A DNA stretch of 64,000 bases from Tolypeutes matacus (taxonomy: Eukaryota; Chordata; Mammalia; Cingulata; Chlamyphoridae), in contig JAKSZT010054304.1 of NCBI GenBank assembly GCA_026826555.1, forward strand, positions 32,246,011 through 32,310,010. The letters are read 5' to 3'. Both the position numbers and the translations under genes were made by a program. Shown here piece by piece: positions 24,641-36,134 of the stretch. The notes below the pieces were generated by a model that was given only the letters and a program-made list of their open reading frames with translations, searched no databases and was not told the DNA's origin. Each line of letters begins with the position of its first letter. The stretch's first letter is position 1.

Positions 24641-25905
24641 ATACAGAATATTGTCTGAATTCTACATAACAATAGTTTTGGTAGTTTGTTAGTTTTCCAT
24701 GTGTGCATATGCACTGATGGTTAAATTTTCATAGTTTATATGAATGCTTTATATATTCACAGCATTTATCTCATCCATTTTATTTTGCTTGACTTTTTTG
24801 TTTTTGGAATGTTTCTCTTAATAATCAATTTATAAAACTTCACAGACATAGGAAGCCACATAAACTTTACCTTAAAAGATGCCAAGTTCTAGAATTCCCT
24901 TTATATGTACTAAAGTATGTTCTCGTATGGAGAACAAAACAGTAAACCTTTAAAAATATTACAGAATATGCAGGGTTATTATCATTCTTTAATTTCATAT
25001 ATTAATTTAGGTCACAGATTTTCAATTTTTAAAACATAGTTCTACACATCTTGCTACAGAGTACATACAACAATTTTATGTTAGCTACAAATGAAAACAA
25101 AGAAAACTTTATGAATATATTTTGTGGTTTGCATAATAAAGTTTTAGATTCTTTTTTCAAACTTTATTTCAAATTCAAAAATTAAAATACCAGACATAAG
25201 GCAGCTTAACAAGTTATGGAAATATCACTCAAAAATCTGTCCAGGCAATTTTATCTCATCTAATCCTAAAAACAAAGACTTTTTAAATATAGGTCATTTG
25301 GATGACAGGTAAAAAAAAAAATAAGCTACTAAATAAAACTCAATTGCATTTTGTTCAATTATTGGACATCCATTAAGCACAATCCCTCTTCCTTCTCTTC
25401 ACCCTGGTCCCTAGTAACCTATAATCTACTATCTGTTTCTATGAAATTTGCTTTTTGTAGGTACACTTTAAAGTATTTAATAGTTTACTCCAAATTTGTC
25501 AGTTAAGCTTAACACAACCAACCACCAGATCTAAGTTTGGAGGCTTCAAAATCTGAGCACCACAGAGTCCTTCAAGGTGTTTGCTGTACAGTAGGCTTGA
25601 CCTAGCTGGGTGCACTGGGACAAATAATGTCCCCAAAATATTCATGTCCACTTGGAACCTCAGAAGGTGGTCTTCTTTGGAAATTGTGGTCCACTGGCTT
25701 TTGACGGATGCTAAAGCAGAAGATCCATGAAGGAGACTGGACATAAAATTCAGAACATGATAAACAGTAGTTTGTACTTGTTCCTGAAATTGGAAATTGG
25801 AAACTGGAAAAGGTTGCAAGTGTTTGAATTGTTCACAAGCATTTTAAATAAATATATTAATATTTTGAGTAGTAATAGTTTTAAAAGCTGCAAGATGGCA
25901 TCTTT
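24641..25905. other. mostly unassigned AT-rich sequence
   Basis: No gene recognised. A short stretch near 25618-25690 (ggacaaataatgtccccaaaatattcatgtcc) resembles the start of an MLT1 LTR but is too brief to be sure. Coding is unlikely in the minus-strand 106-codon frame at 25499-25819. Confidence 0.4.
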
Positions 25906-26007
25906 TTGGAAAACGGATGTGGCTCAAGAGGTTCGGCATCCATCTACCATATGGAGAGACCGGGGTTCGATCCCCAGTACCTCCCGGTAAAAAAAAAAAA
26001 AAAAAAA
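25906..26007 (+). mobile_element. DAS-type SINE (tRNA-derived)
   Basis: A short SINE whose body (gcggatgtggctcaag-type start, here aaaacggatgtggctcaag) is tRNA-like. It has a box A-like segment (tggctcaagaggttcgg) and an intact box B (ggttcgatcc), ends cagtacctcccggt and carries an A tail of about 20. A perfect 14-base target duplication, AAGATGGCATCTTT, lies at 25892-25905 and 26008-26021. From established knowledge, DAS SINEs are tRNA-Ala-derived and typical of Xenarthra. They are copied by RNA polymerase III and mobilised by L1. The short, nearly clean tail and perfect duplication suggest a fairly young insertion. Confidence 0.88.
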
Positions 26008-26021
26008 AAGATGGCATCTTT

Positions 26022-27413
26022 GTGTACTGTGATGTGTAGAGATTACTATCCTTCAATTGCTTTTTACCTTCAACTCATCTTTTTTCTTAAGAAACTGTAT
26101 TGCTGTCAATAAACATTTATTGAATAAATGTATAATCCTACCCCCAAAAAATTAAGTCATTAACAAAGGAAATTTTGAGTTGTCTATTTGTTACTATTTT
26201 GAAAAGTTAAAAAAATTTTGGTCAGCTGAGTCTTTCTTCAGTTCACAAGACAGAAAAGGATGGTTCATTTTTAATAAAGCAAAATCTTTTCCAAGTTAAC
26301 TTGTATTTATTTATTTATTCATTTAAAATTTATTTACTTTGTGTGGCCTAAAAATAAAGGTACATTTTATATGAATCTGTTATACTTGTATAAAATAAAA
26401 ATGTTGTGAAATAAATAGTGAGCAATATGTGTATATGACACTATAGCTCTCTCATTCATTACCACAATTATTTTTTACTCATTTATTGATAGTAAATTTT
26501 AATTCTTTGCAAGTTAATATAAGCTTTAAAAGTCAAATATTTTTGAGGCAGAATTATCTGATATAAAAGTTTTTATGAAATATATTTCAAAGTTACTTAA
26601 GTGAAGTAAAGGGAAATGAAAAAGAAGAAAGAAAAGAGGAGTTAAAATTATTAAAATATGTCCTCTAAAAGATGTCTCGGGGGAGATTTAGAAAGACATG
26701 GACTTGGACTAGTATTTATGTGTACTACTATATCTACTTTTCTATATAGTTGACATTTTCATAATAAAAAACTGTTTGAATAAGGTGCCATTCTGGGCCA
26801 TATAATACATTTTAAATATCTACAGAATCTTGTTGCTGTAGACAATTTTTCCTAGTAGTCTAACTCATTGGGACTGAACATCCTCAAGCTTACTTTGCTT
26901 CTGGTTCATTTCATTTAATAGCCTTACAAATATTTGAAAAGTTTTCTTGATATGTCTTGCACTTATTCTTTAATTATGCTACAAAATAAATTATATCTTT
27001 TCTGTTATTGCAAATGCAAAATTATAGTTACTTTATAATTGACAACTTCTTACATGTTGTTGTTTATTTCCAGACATCTATTTATATTATATATCATTCT
27101 ATCTAATAGTATATGTCCTAGCTAATTATCAAGAATTGTTATATTTTGCTGCTATAATACTCTGTGGTGGGAATTTTCATTATTCATGCCATTTAGATTT
27201 TCTAGAACTACCAGAATATTTTGCCAAATAAAACTTATATTTGCTATCCCTTTTTCATTTTTTGTTCTGAAATTTTCTGCTTCAAATTTTTGCAGGCTGA
27301 TTTGTGACACTATCTTTGAAAGTGATTTCTGAACATCAAACCATAATTTATAATAAGTTACAGATCTTGAGTGTACATCATAGGCTTTTCCTGCCTAGGT
27401 ATTTCTACATACC
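26022..27413. other. unassigned AT-rich sequence
   Basis: No gene. Short tracts (tatttatttatttattcattt near 26305) are low complexity. A block near 26690-26785 ending 'cataataaaaaactg' looks like an old L1 3' terminus but is too diverged to call firmly. Confidence 0.4.
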
Positions 27414-27640
27414 TGTTTTAGTTTGCTAAAGACTGCCAATGTAAAATACCAGAACAGGCTGGCTTTTATAATGGGAATTTATTTGTGTAAACTCCTCCTG
27501 TTCCAAGGTTGTGAAAATGTTCAAATCAGAGCCTCCCAATTGAATTCAATCCAATCAAAGGGACACACATCAAGAAGAATGGATTTAACTCCAAAAACAT
27601 GATCTTTTTGGGGATTCACAATAAGCATCACACTGTCACA
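27414..27640 (-). mobile_element. internally shortened LTR, ERVL/MaLR-like
   Basis: It begins tgttttagtttgctaaag (the complement of an LTR 3' terminus) and ends cacactgtcaca (complement of a TGTGACAGTG start). Flanks ATACC and ATATC fit a 5-base target repeat with one change. At 227 bases it is about half the length of related LTRs here, so the middle has been lost. Confidence 0.6.
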
Positions 27641-29060
27641 ATATCTCATAGGATTTAAACAATACCCAATTTTTTAAATGATATGTGAAATGCCCGGGAG
27701 ACAATTCAAAACCATTCAACATTTTCAGCTGCTATAAGAATAGGCAATCAACAGTCACCAACCCTGAGATGACTCAGTTATTGGAATTATAAGCCAAATA
27801 TTTAAAAGCAGCCATTAAAGTCATAATCTAAGAAGTAAGGCTGAAGATTCTTAAAATGAAAGGAAATTTAGAAAACCTCAGCAAATAAATGAAGCCTATA
27901 AAGGGAACCAAATAGAAATGCTGAGAACCGAAAAATACCAAAATTAAAATTCCTTGAAGAGCTCAATAATAGAATGAAGATGATAAATAAAATACTGTAC
28001 TTTAAGGAAGAACAATAGAAATTATTCAATCTGAACAACAGAGAGAAAAAGATTCAAATACTGTACTTTAAGGAAGAACAATAGAAATTATTCAATCTGA
28101 ACAACAGAGAGAAAAAGATTCAAAATATAAAGAAATAAAGCCACAAAAACCAGTAGCAGTAGAATAACAAAAAGTCTAATATTTGTGTCATAAGAATCCC
28201 AGAAGGAGAGATGAAAGAATGATGCAGAAATAAAATACATCACAAATGTCAAATTTGGCAAAATACAGAACTAAGGGTCTGAGAAGCTCAGTGAACTATA
28301 TACAGTTTAACTTAAGGAATTTCACACTCAAACACATAATCAAACCAAATTCCCAAAATCTTGGAGCAATGTCACAAAACATTGAATATTGTAAAACAAA
28401 CTACACTAATTACTTCAGATTTCTCATCAGTAACTATGGAGACAGAAGGCAGTGGCACAGCATTTTAATCTGCTAAGAGAAATTTTTATCCAAAATTCTA
28501 TATCTAACAAAAATACCTTCCAGTAAAGAAAATAGTAACATTCTTAGGTGAAGGTAAATTGAAAACTCCTTGCAAGTAAACCTGCTGTACAAGAAATGCT
28601 TAATGGGAAAACTTCAATAGAAGGAAGCTGATGCAGATAGAAATACGGAATCGAGAAATAAAAGAAAAGGAGCAAAAATAGCTAATATCTGGATAAATAT
28701 AATAAAATGTTTTCTACTATTAATATATTACTATGTGTATGGTATTTGAAAGAAAAACCTATAACATTTTCTGTTGCTATTTTTATTGTATATAGACATG
28801 GTGCATACGACAGCTACAACAAAAATGGAGAAAGGTGGGGGGATAAATATGTTGGCAAGGTTTTTACATTCCTCTTGAAGGTGTAAAATATTAATTCTTA
28901 GTAGACTGCAAAATATTCAACATTGTAATTCTCACAGCAATTGCTATAATACTGTATAAAGTAATATATTTAAAGACAATATATAAATTGAAATGTGATT
29001 CAAAATATGCAAACAATTCAAAAGAAGGAATGGAAGGGGAAACAGAGGAATGAAAACCAG
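27641..29060 (+). mobile_element. ancient L1 (L1M/HAL1-like) ORF1 region
   Basis: Plus-strand sequence follows the ORF1 region of old mammalian L1s: ggaattataagccaaatatttaaaagcagcc, accaaatagaaatgctgagaaccgaaaaatac, caatagaaattattcaatctgaacaacagag, gtgtcataagaatcccagaaggag and caaatttggcaaa. Coding capacity is lost. It contains a perfect 66-base tandem duplication (27991-28122). Confidence 0.7.
27991..28122. repeat. perfect 66-bp tandem duplication
   Basis: Copy 1 is 27991-28056 and copy 2 is 28057-28122. They start aatactgtactttaaggaag and end gaaaaagattca, and I see no differences. It lies inside the old L1. Confidence 0.92.
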
Positions 29061-29696
29061 AGGACAAACAGAAAATAAATAATAAAATGCTAGACCAAAT
29101 TTAACTTATGACACAGCAGTATATACAAAAGAAAAATAATACTCTGAATAGTATATTTCCTTTATTATTGAAAATATGTTATTGCTTGTTAATCACCAAA
29201 ATCAACTTCTTGATCCTTTCTTCTTTCAATGTGTTTTTAAAGTACTTTACAGAGATGAAATGGAGGCACCAAGGAGAAATTGCTCAGACTTGTCTTGAAC
29301 AGATGGGAAATTAAAATTCAGAGAGCATTAGTGACTCTCATGCATAAAGATGTCATTGGCACAGCGGGAAGGATGGCCAATGTGTGGATCTTTCCCTCTA
29401 ACCCCTTGTCATAGGTCCACCACCCAACCTTCCCAAACCCTCTAAAATGTTATCTTTATCCAATTCCAATGCCTTTCAACTTTGTGCTCTAGACTGCTAT
29501 AATTCTGGTTTTGTACTAGAAGGTATAAGAAGATAATCCATTCCCTAAAAGGATGCCGGATATTTTTAGGTATGATTTCAGGATTATTAGAAGTAATGGA
29601 AGCTGGGAGAGTGGATGTCACAATTCAGGAAAGAGGGCAGCAAATTTGGCTGGAAACATAGAGTTGAATAATGTTAAGAGACTTAGGTTAGAGGGT
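29061..29696. other. unassigned sequence
   Basis: No gene recognised. It is locally less AT-rich (29340-29700). The 68- and 64-codon plus-strand frames here have no known similarity. Confidence 0.4.
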
Positions 29697-29740
29697 GTAG
29701 TGGTTTGGAGTTGTATGTACCCCATCAAAACATGTTTTGT
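29697..29740 (+). mobile_element. LTR 5' tip, truncated at junction with L1
   Basis: The 44 bases tgtagtggtttggagttgta...accccatcaaaacatgtt match the first bases of the LTR family seen on the opposite strand at 5.0 and 41.0 kb. They are then directly joined to minus-strand L1 sequence. The rest of the LTR is missing. Confidence 0.6.
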
Positions 29741-31550
29741 GACCTAATATACTATCTATCCTGAAAAATGACCCATGTGCACTAGAGATGAATGTGTGTT
29801 CTGCTGCTGTTTGGTGAAGTGTCCTATATATGTCTACAGGTCTAGCTGGTTAATACGATTGTTCAAGTCTTCTGTTTACTTATTGGTATTTTGTTTAGCT
29901 ATTCTATCCATCATTGAAAGTGATGCACTGAAGTCACCTAGTATTAATGTTCAGCAGTCTGTCTCTCCCTTCAAATCTGTTATAGAATTTAGGGTTCAAC
30001 AGTTAAGTGCATTTATATTTATAATTATGTCTTCTTGTTGAATTGACCCTTTTTCCATATATAGTGAATGTCTTTCTTCTAATAACAGATTTTTACTCTA
30101 AGTCTCTTTATCTGCTCTTAGTATTGCTATCCAATATCTATTTGGGTTTCTATTTGCATGGTATATATTTTTTCCACCATTTAACTTTCAACCTATTTGT
30201 GTTTTTGAATTTAAGGTGAGTCTCTCATAAAAATTGTATTGTTGGGTCATGTTTCTAAATCCATTCTGCCAGTGTCTGCCTTTTGAGAGGAGAGTTTAAT
30301 CCACTTCATTATCCACTGATAATGCAGGACTTTCTTTTACCATTTTGCTTTTTGGTTTTATAAGTCTTATACCTTGTTTCTCTTTCAAATCTCTTTTAAT
30401 GTTTGGTTTCAAATATAATTTTTTATTATTTTATCATTTCAAGTCCCTTCTCATTTCTTTCTGTATATATTTTCCAGCTATTTTCTTTTTGTTTTATATG
30501 GGGCTTAATTTAACGCCCTAAAGCTGATCTATAACAATCAGGTTTGATTTGATACCAATGTAACTTCAAGAGCATAAACATACACTGTTTCTATATCCCT
30601 TTGTCCCCCCACCTTTTTGTTTTACTTGATTTAAATTATATCTCTATACATTTTATGTCCAAAACCAAAGATTTATCATTGCACTAAAGCATTTGCATTT
30701 TAGAACCTGTAAGATTTATAAAATGGAGTTACATACCAATAATACAATACAGTAGCACCGGCATTTATAATTACGCATATGGTTTTCATTACCAGTGGTC
30801 TTTATTTCCTTATGCTACTTTGATCCATCAACTAGTGTCCTTTTCTTTCAGTCTGAAGAACTCCCATTAGCATTGATTATGCGATTGGTCTAATGATAAT
30901 GAACTTTTTCAGGTCTTTCTTATCTGGGAATGTCTTAGTCTCCCCCTCATAGATAGAATCATCAGATATGAAATTCTTGGCTGGAAATTGCTTTCTTTCA
31001 GCAGTTAAAATATTTTGTCTCACTGCTTTTTTGCCTCCATGTTTTCTGATGAGAAATTGGCACAACATTTTTGGGACATGATGCATAACTTTTCTCTTAC
31101 AGTTTTCAGAATTCTTTCCTTATCCCTGGTATTTGACTGTTCTACTACTATGTGCCAGAGCATGATTCTCTTCAAATTTATCTTGCATGTGGTTCATTGT
31201 GTTTCTTAAGCATATATTCATGTCTTTCATTATTTGGGGAAATTTACTGCCATTATTTCTTTGACTATTTCTTCTGTCCCTTTATCCCTTTCTTCTCCTT
31301 TGGGGACTTCCATATTGTGTATATTAGTATGCTCAATGGGTCCCACATGTGTCGTATGTTCTGTCCCCCTTTTTCATTCATCTTTCTACTCCTCAGCCTG
31401 AATCATTTCAATTATCTTGCCTTTAAATTCATTGATTATTTTCTCTGCGAGCTCCCATCTGCTGTTGAAACCTTTTAGGGAATTTTTCATTTCAGTTTTT
31501 GTGGTCTTCCAACACCAGTATTTCTATTTGGTTCTGTTTAAAAATTGATA
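29741..31550 (-). mobile_element. old L1, left part (endonuclease end of ORF2 and ORF1)
   Basis: A minus-strand old L1. Near 29741-30060 it shows the endonuclease region of ORF2 (complement of gtgacctaatatactatctatcctg ... gttctgctgctgtttggtgaagtg). It continues right into the start of ORF2 and ORF1, up to ctatttggttctgttt at 31540. The L1 is interrupted by a younger L1 and resumes at 38881. Its ORF2 body, expected left of 29741, is absent. Confidence 0.75.
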
Positions 31551-32500
31551 CAACATGGCAGAGTAGGGAATGGCAAGCTGCACTTCTCCAGAAACTGAGA
31601 GAAGGTAGACAGGCTTACTTGGCAGAAGGGAAGCTGTGGGACTGCAGAGGCAATAAGATAAGACAGCTGGGGGCGGGGGGGACAGTCAGCAGAGGAAAAA
31701 GTAAGCCATGGGAGATAGTGCAGCTGGCTCAGAGGGAGAAGGACACTGGGGAAGTGATTTGATTGGCAGACCAGCACTCAGCTGGCTCCAAGAATGAAAA
31801 AAGCCACTGGATGACCAGATGTGTATGTCAGTTCCCTGTAGTCTTTTAAAGTGGGAAGAACTGTAGGGTAATCAGTCATGGGGACCAGCAACAAGACAGC
31901 TCAGGAGAGGAGAGCAGTTGTTTAAATAGGTGTGCTGCTGGTACTCTTGAGGGAAGGGGAACTGTGGAGAAACAAGGAGTGCTGCCTGACACCCATCCAG
32001 CTCAGGGGGAGGGGAATGTAGGGGGAATGAGTTAGGGTGAGCAATTTTTCTCTGTTCCTGGGAAAAGGAGAGATGCAAGCCAGCACTGAAGCAGCTCCAT
32101 GGAGAGGGGAAGGGCGAACTGATTAATTGGGATGGGACCCACCCCTCTGCCCCAAGCAAGAGAGAAATTAGGGCAGTGAGAGGTGGGCTGACAGGCACCC
32201 AACTGGCCTGAGGAAAAGGTGAGCCAGGAGAGACAGCTGGCAAACTGCCAGGTGCAAAACCAGCATGAGGGAAAGGGTAGCTGAGAGAGGCAGCTGGCCA
32301 GTTGTCAATCCCCCAACTGGCACAGAACAGAAGGGAACCAGAGTGAACCAGTTTGTTATCAGACACCTAGCTGGCTCTCTGGGGGAGGAGGAGCTGCAGG
32401 ACAGGCAATCTTGCTATGGGGAACTTAGACTGAGATTTTTTAGTTTTTTTTAGAGACAAGCCATGGCATGATTGATTGGTGAGCACTGCAAGCCTGAGAC
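31551..32500 (+). promoter_or_regulatory. 5'UTR of the nested L1
   Basis: GC-rich, purine-rich sequence upstream of the L1 body. An 'agctggc/agctc' phrase followed by gaggg-gagg recurs roughly every 90-115 bases (about 31783, 31897, 31997, 32090, 32199, 32308), suggesting a degenerate tandem repeat. L1 5'UTRs carry the internal RNA polymerase II promoter in known species. Activity here is inference. Minus-strand frames such as 31872-32366 are antisense chance. Confidence 0.5.
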
Positions 32501-32514
32501 ACTTGCTAGTGGCC

Positions 32515-32885
32515 TGAAAGGATGTCTTGTTTTTTGTTGTTTGGATTTTTTTTTGTTTTTTTGTTTTTTCATTTATTTTTTCTTTTTTTCCCTCCTTATA
32601 GTCCTTATTTACTTTATTTCTTATATTTCTTGCCTTTTCCTTTTCTTTTCTTTCATTCCACCTTCTCTAATTTGGTCTTCCTCTCCTCTTTTCATCTTAG
32701 CAGTCTTTCCTTTTCTTTTCTTTGCTTTTCCTGCTTTTTTCACTTTTAAAATTTTTATTCCTTTTATTTTTTTGTTTTTCACTCTTATTTATTAAATTTT
32801 CCTGGCTTTTTTATGGTTCCTACTCCATCCTTTTAATATTATTATTATTTTCTTTTACTCTTTCATTTTTTATGATTTTTATATT
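32515..32885 (+). repeat. T/C-rich tract within the nested L1 5' region
   Basis: About 370 bases almost entirely of T and C on the plus strand, mixed tttttt, cctttt and cttttc. This generates spurious Phe/Leu/Ser-rich open frames (32472-32795, 32522-32749, 32722-32919). No equivalent tract is seen in the L1 5'UTR at 58.7-59.4 kb. Confidence 0.85.
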
Positions 32886-33062
32886 TTTTAAAGGAACATG
32901 GGCAAATACAATGATGTAGAATAAGTGAAAACAAGTGCAAAAAATGTCCTTAACACAATACAAAACAAAATAAAACCCCAGAGTAGAAAGAGAATTTAGC
33001 CAACTGAATAAGACCATTGAGATAGACAGATACCTAGACACGAGCAAAAAATTATAACCCTG

Positions 33063-36000
33063 AATGCCTACATTAAAAAAGTAGAAAGAGCTAAACTCAA
33101 AGACTTAATGGCACACCTTGAGGAATAAGAAATAGAACAATAAATTAATCCCAAAACAAGCAGTAGGAAGGAAATAACAAATCTTAGAGCAGAACTAAAT
33201 GAAGTTAGACTTGAAAAAAAAAAAAAAACTAGGAAAAATTAACAAAACCAAAAGCAGCCTCTTTGAGAAGATTAAGCAAATTGACAAACCTTTAGGCAGA
33301 CTAATAAATAAAAAAGAGAATATGCAAAAAATAAAATGAAAAACAAGAAAGGGGTTATCATCACTGATTCTACAAAAATAAAGAGTATCATAAGAAGATA
33401 CTTTGAAATATTTTATGCCAAAAAGATGAACAACTTAGATGAAATGGACAAATTTCTAGAAATACACAAGCAACCTACATTGATGAAAGAATAAACAGAA
33501 GAACTTATCAGACAAGTCACAAGTAGTGAGATTGAATTAGTCATCAAACATCTCCCAATCAGGAAAAATCTTGGACCAGATGGCTTCATGGGTGAACTAT
33601 ACCTATCATTCCTGAAAGAACTAACACCAGTACTGCTTTACCTCTTCAAAAAATAGAAGTGGAGGGAACATTACCTAACTCACTGTATGATTCCAACATC
33701 ACCCTGATACCAAAGGCATATAAAGATGCCACAAGAAAATAAAACTACAGCCAATCTCTCTAATGAACTTACATTCAAAAATCCTCAACAAAATACTTGC
33801 TAATCATATCCAAAAATACATCAAACAAATTATACAGGATAAAATGGATTTTATCCCAGGTATTCATGGATGGTTCAACATAAGAAAATCAATCAACATA
33901 ATACACCAAATTAACAGACTTTTAAAAATCACATGATCATTTCTATTCATACAGAAAAAGCATTTGACAATATACAGCATCCTTTCCTGATAAAAACACT
34001 TTGAAAAATGGGAATAAAAGGAATCTTCAACATGATAAAGGGTTTAGCAGTTTGCTATTATTTATGAATTCCCAAAAGAAATATAGATTATGTTTGTAAA
34101 TTGGTCAATTCCTCTCGCATGATAATGCTTTAATTATATTAGATTCAGTTGAGACATCTGATTAAATTATGCTAAGATTAAGGCTCTGATCCAACCACAT
34201 CATTAGAGTGCAGCTCAGCATCAATTCCCAGCCCCCTTAGGGATAAAACAGATGCCCACCTGGAAGTAAATACATGGACAGGGATAACACAGAAGCAGAT
34301 AAGCAGGAAGAGAGAGTGCTCCATAGGCACAGCCCTGGTTAGAGAGATGAGACTGATAGTCTACAGCTGACTTCATGGCAGCTGAGCCCAGAAAGAAATG
34401 ATCCCTGGGGAGAGAGATGTGCCTTATGCCAGCCTACAGCTGAGGGTGGAAGAAGCTTGGACCATGGAGCCTTAAGAGGCTGAACCCTCCCAGACATCAC
34501 TGGCCATCTTGTGTCAACATGTGGCAAGAGACTTTGGGAAAGAAAGTACCTCTTATGGTACCTTGAGTTGGACTCTTTAGGGCCTGGTAACTGTAATCTT
34601 CTACCCCAAATAAATACCCTTTATAAAAGCAAACAGAGTTCTGCTACTTTGCATTAGCACCCCTTTTGCTGACTAATAGAAAGGGTATATATGAAAAACC
34701 CCACATCCAACATCATACTCAATAGTGAAAGTCTTTTTTCAATGATCTGGAACAAAAAAATGGATGCCCATTGTCAGCATTCTTATTTAACATTGTATTA
34801 GAAGTACTTACTCAAGATTTTGGCAAGGAAAAAAACCAAAAGGAATCAAATTGGAAAAGAAGTAAAATTTTCACTATTTGCTGAAGACATGATACTGTAA
34901 GTAGAAAGCCCCTTCCCCCACCCCCAACTACAACAAATCTTCTAGAGCTGATAAATAAGTTCAGTAAAGTTATGGGATATGAGATCAGTATGAAAAAAAA
35001 TGAGTAGCATTTCTGTACAATAATAATGAGCAAGCTGAATAGGAAATCAAGAAAAGATTACATTTACAATAGTGATTAAAAAAAACAAATAACAAGGAAT
35101 AACCTTAACTAAGGATGTTAAGAATTTGTAAACAGAAAACTTATTTCAGATTTGTAAACAGATTTCCCTGTTAAGGGAAATCAAAGAAGATACAAATAAA
35201 TGGGAGAATATTACATGTTCATCAATTGGAAGACTAAATATCATTAAGATGTAAATCCTACCAAAATTGATATACATATTCAATGCAATCCCAATAAAAG
35301 TTAAAATACTAATTTTTACTGAACTGGAAAAGTCAATTGTGAAATTTATTTGGAAGGATAAGGGGTTCTGAATAGGAAAAAAACATCTTGAAAAAGAAAA
35401 ATACAATTGGATGAATTGTTACCTGACTTAAAGCTACAGTAGTCAAAACTGCATGGTATTGGGACAAGGATAGATATTCTGACCAATGGAACAGAATCAA
35501 GAGTTCTGATATAGATCCTTGCATATATAGTCAACTGATATTCAATGACACTACCAAGCCCACTTAACTGGGGTGGGGAGGGAATATTCTCTTCCACAAA
35601 TGGTGCTGAGAGAACTGGATATCCATATCCAACAAAATATGAGAGGATCACCATCTCATTCCCTATATAAAAATTAACTCAAACTGGATCAAAAACCTGT
35701 ATATAAGAGCCAAGAACAAAAAGCTTCTAGAAGTTAATGTAAGGAAGCATCTACGAGATCTTGTAATAAGAAATGGTTTCGTAAACTTTATATCCAAAGC
35801 ACAAGCAATGAAAGGAAGAATAGATAAATAGGAACTACTCAAAATTAAAATCTTTTGGGCTTCAAAGGAGTTTGTCAAGAAAGTAAAAAGGTAGGCTATT
35901 CAATGGGAGAAAATATTTTGGAACCACTTATCTGATAAGGGCCTAATATCCAGCATACGAAAAGAAATCTTAGATATTGAAAATAAAAAGACAAACAACT

Positions 36001-36130
36001 CATTTAAAAAATGGGCAAGAGATTTGAATAGACACTTTTCCAAAATGAAAATACAAATGAAAAAGCTAAAAAGCACATGAAAAGATGTTCAATATCACTA
36101 GCTATTAGTGAAATGTAAATCAAAACTATA
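33063..36130 (+). pseudogene. L1 ORF2 RT and C-terminal region, broken
   Basis: ORF2 sequence starts abruptly at gcctacattaaaaaagtagaaagag (matching 61377 onward in the L1 at 58.7 kb) and continues through the palm region (33780-34030, 34690-35000) to the C-terminal part (35200-36130). The LTR at 34043-34680 splits it. Many stops and frameshifts are present, so no translation product is expected. Confidence 0.75.
34043..34680 (+). mobile_element. solo LTR with perfect 5-bp target duplication
   Basis: It starts TTTAGCAGTTTG (from TGTAGCAG) and ends gctgactaataga. AAGGG lies directly on both sides (34038-34042 and 34681-34685), and joining the flanks restores normal L1 sequence (gataaagggtatatatgaaa). 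A polyadenylation-type ccaaataaataccctttata lies near 34605. It is the same family as 41520-42067 (shared gctctgat/gactttgat-ccacat, caaataaatacccttt and ctgactaata). Size is 638 bases. Confidence 0.9.
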
Positions 36131-36134
36131 ATGG

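Noticed and set aside
25906..26007. Possible functional tRNA gene
   Set aside because: Box A and B are present, but the tRNA fold is incomplete and it has an A tail and target duplication, so it is a SINE.
32472..32919. Very hydrophobic plus-strand open frames
   Set aside because: They come from a T/C-rich tract, which codes for Phe, Leu and Ser in any frame.
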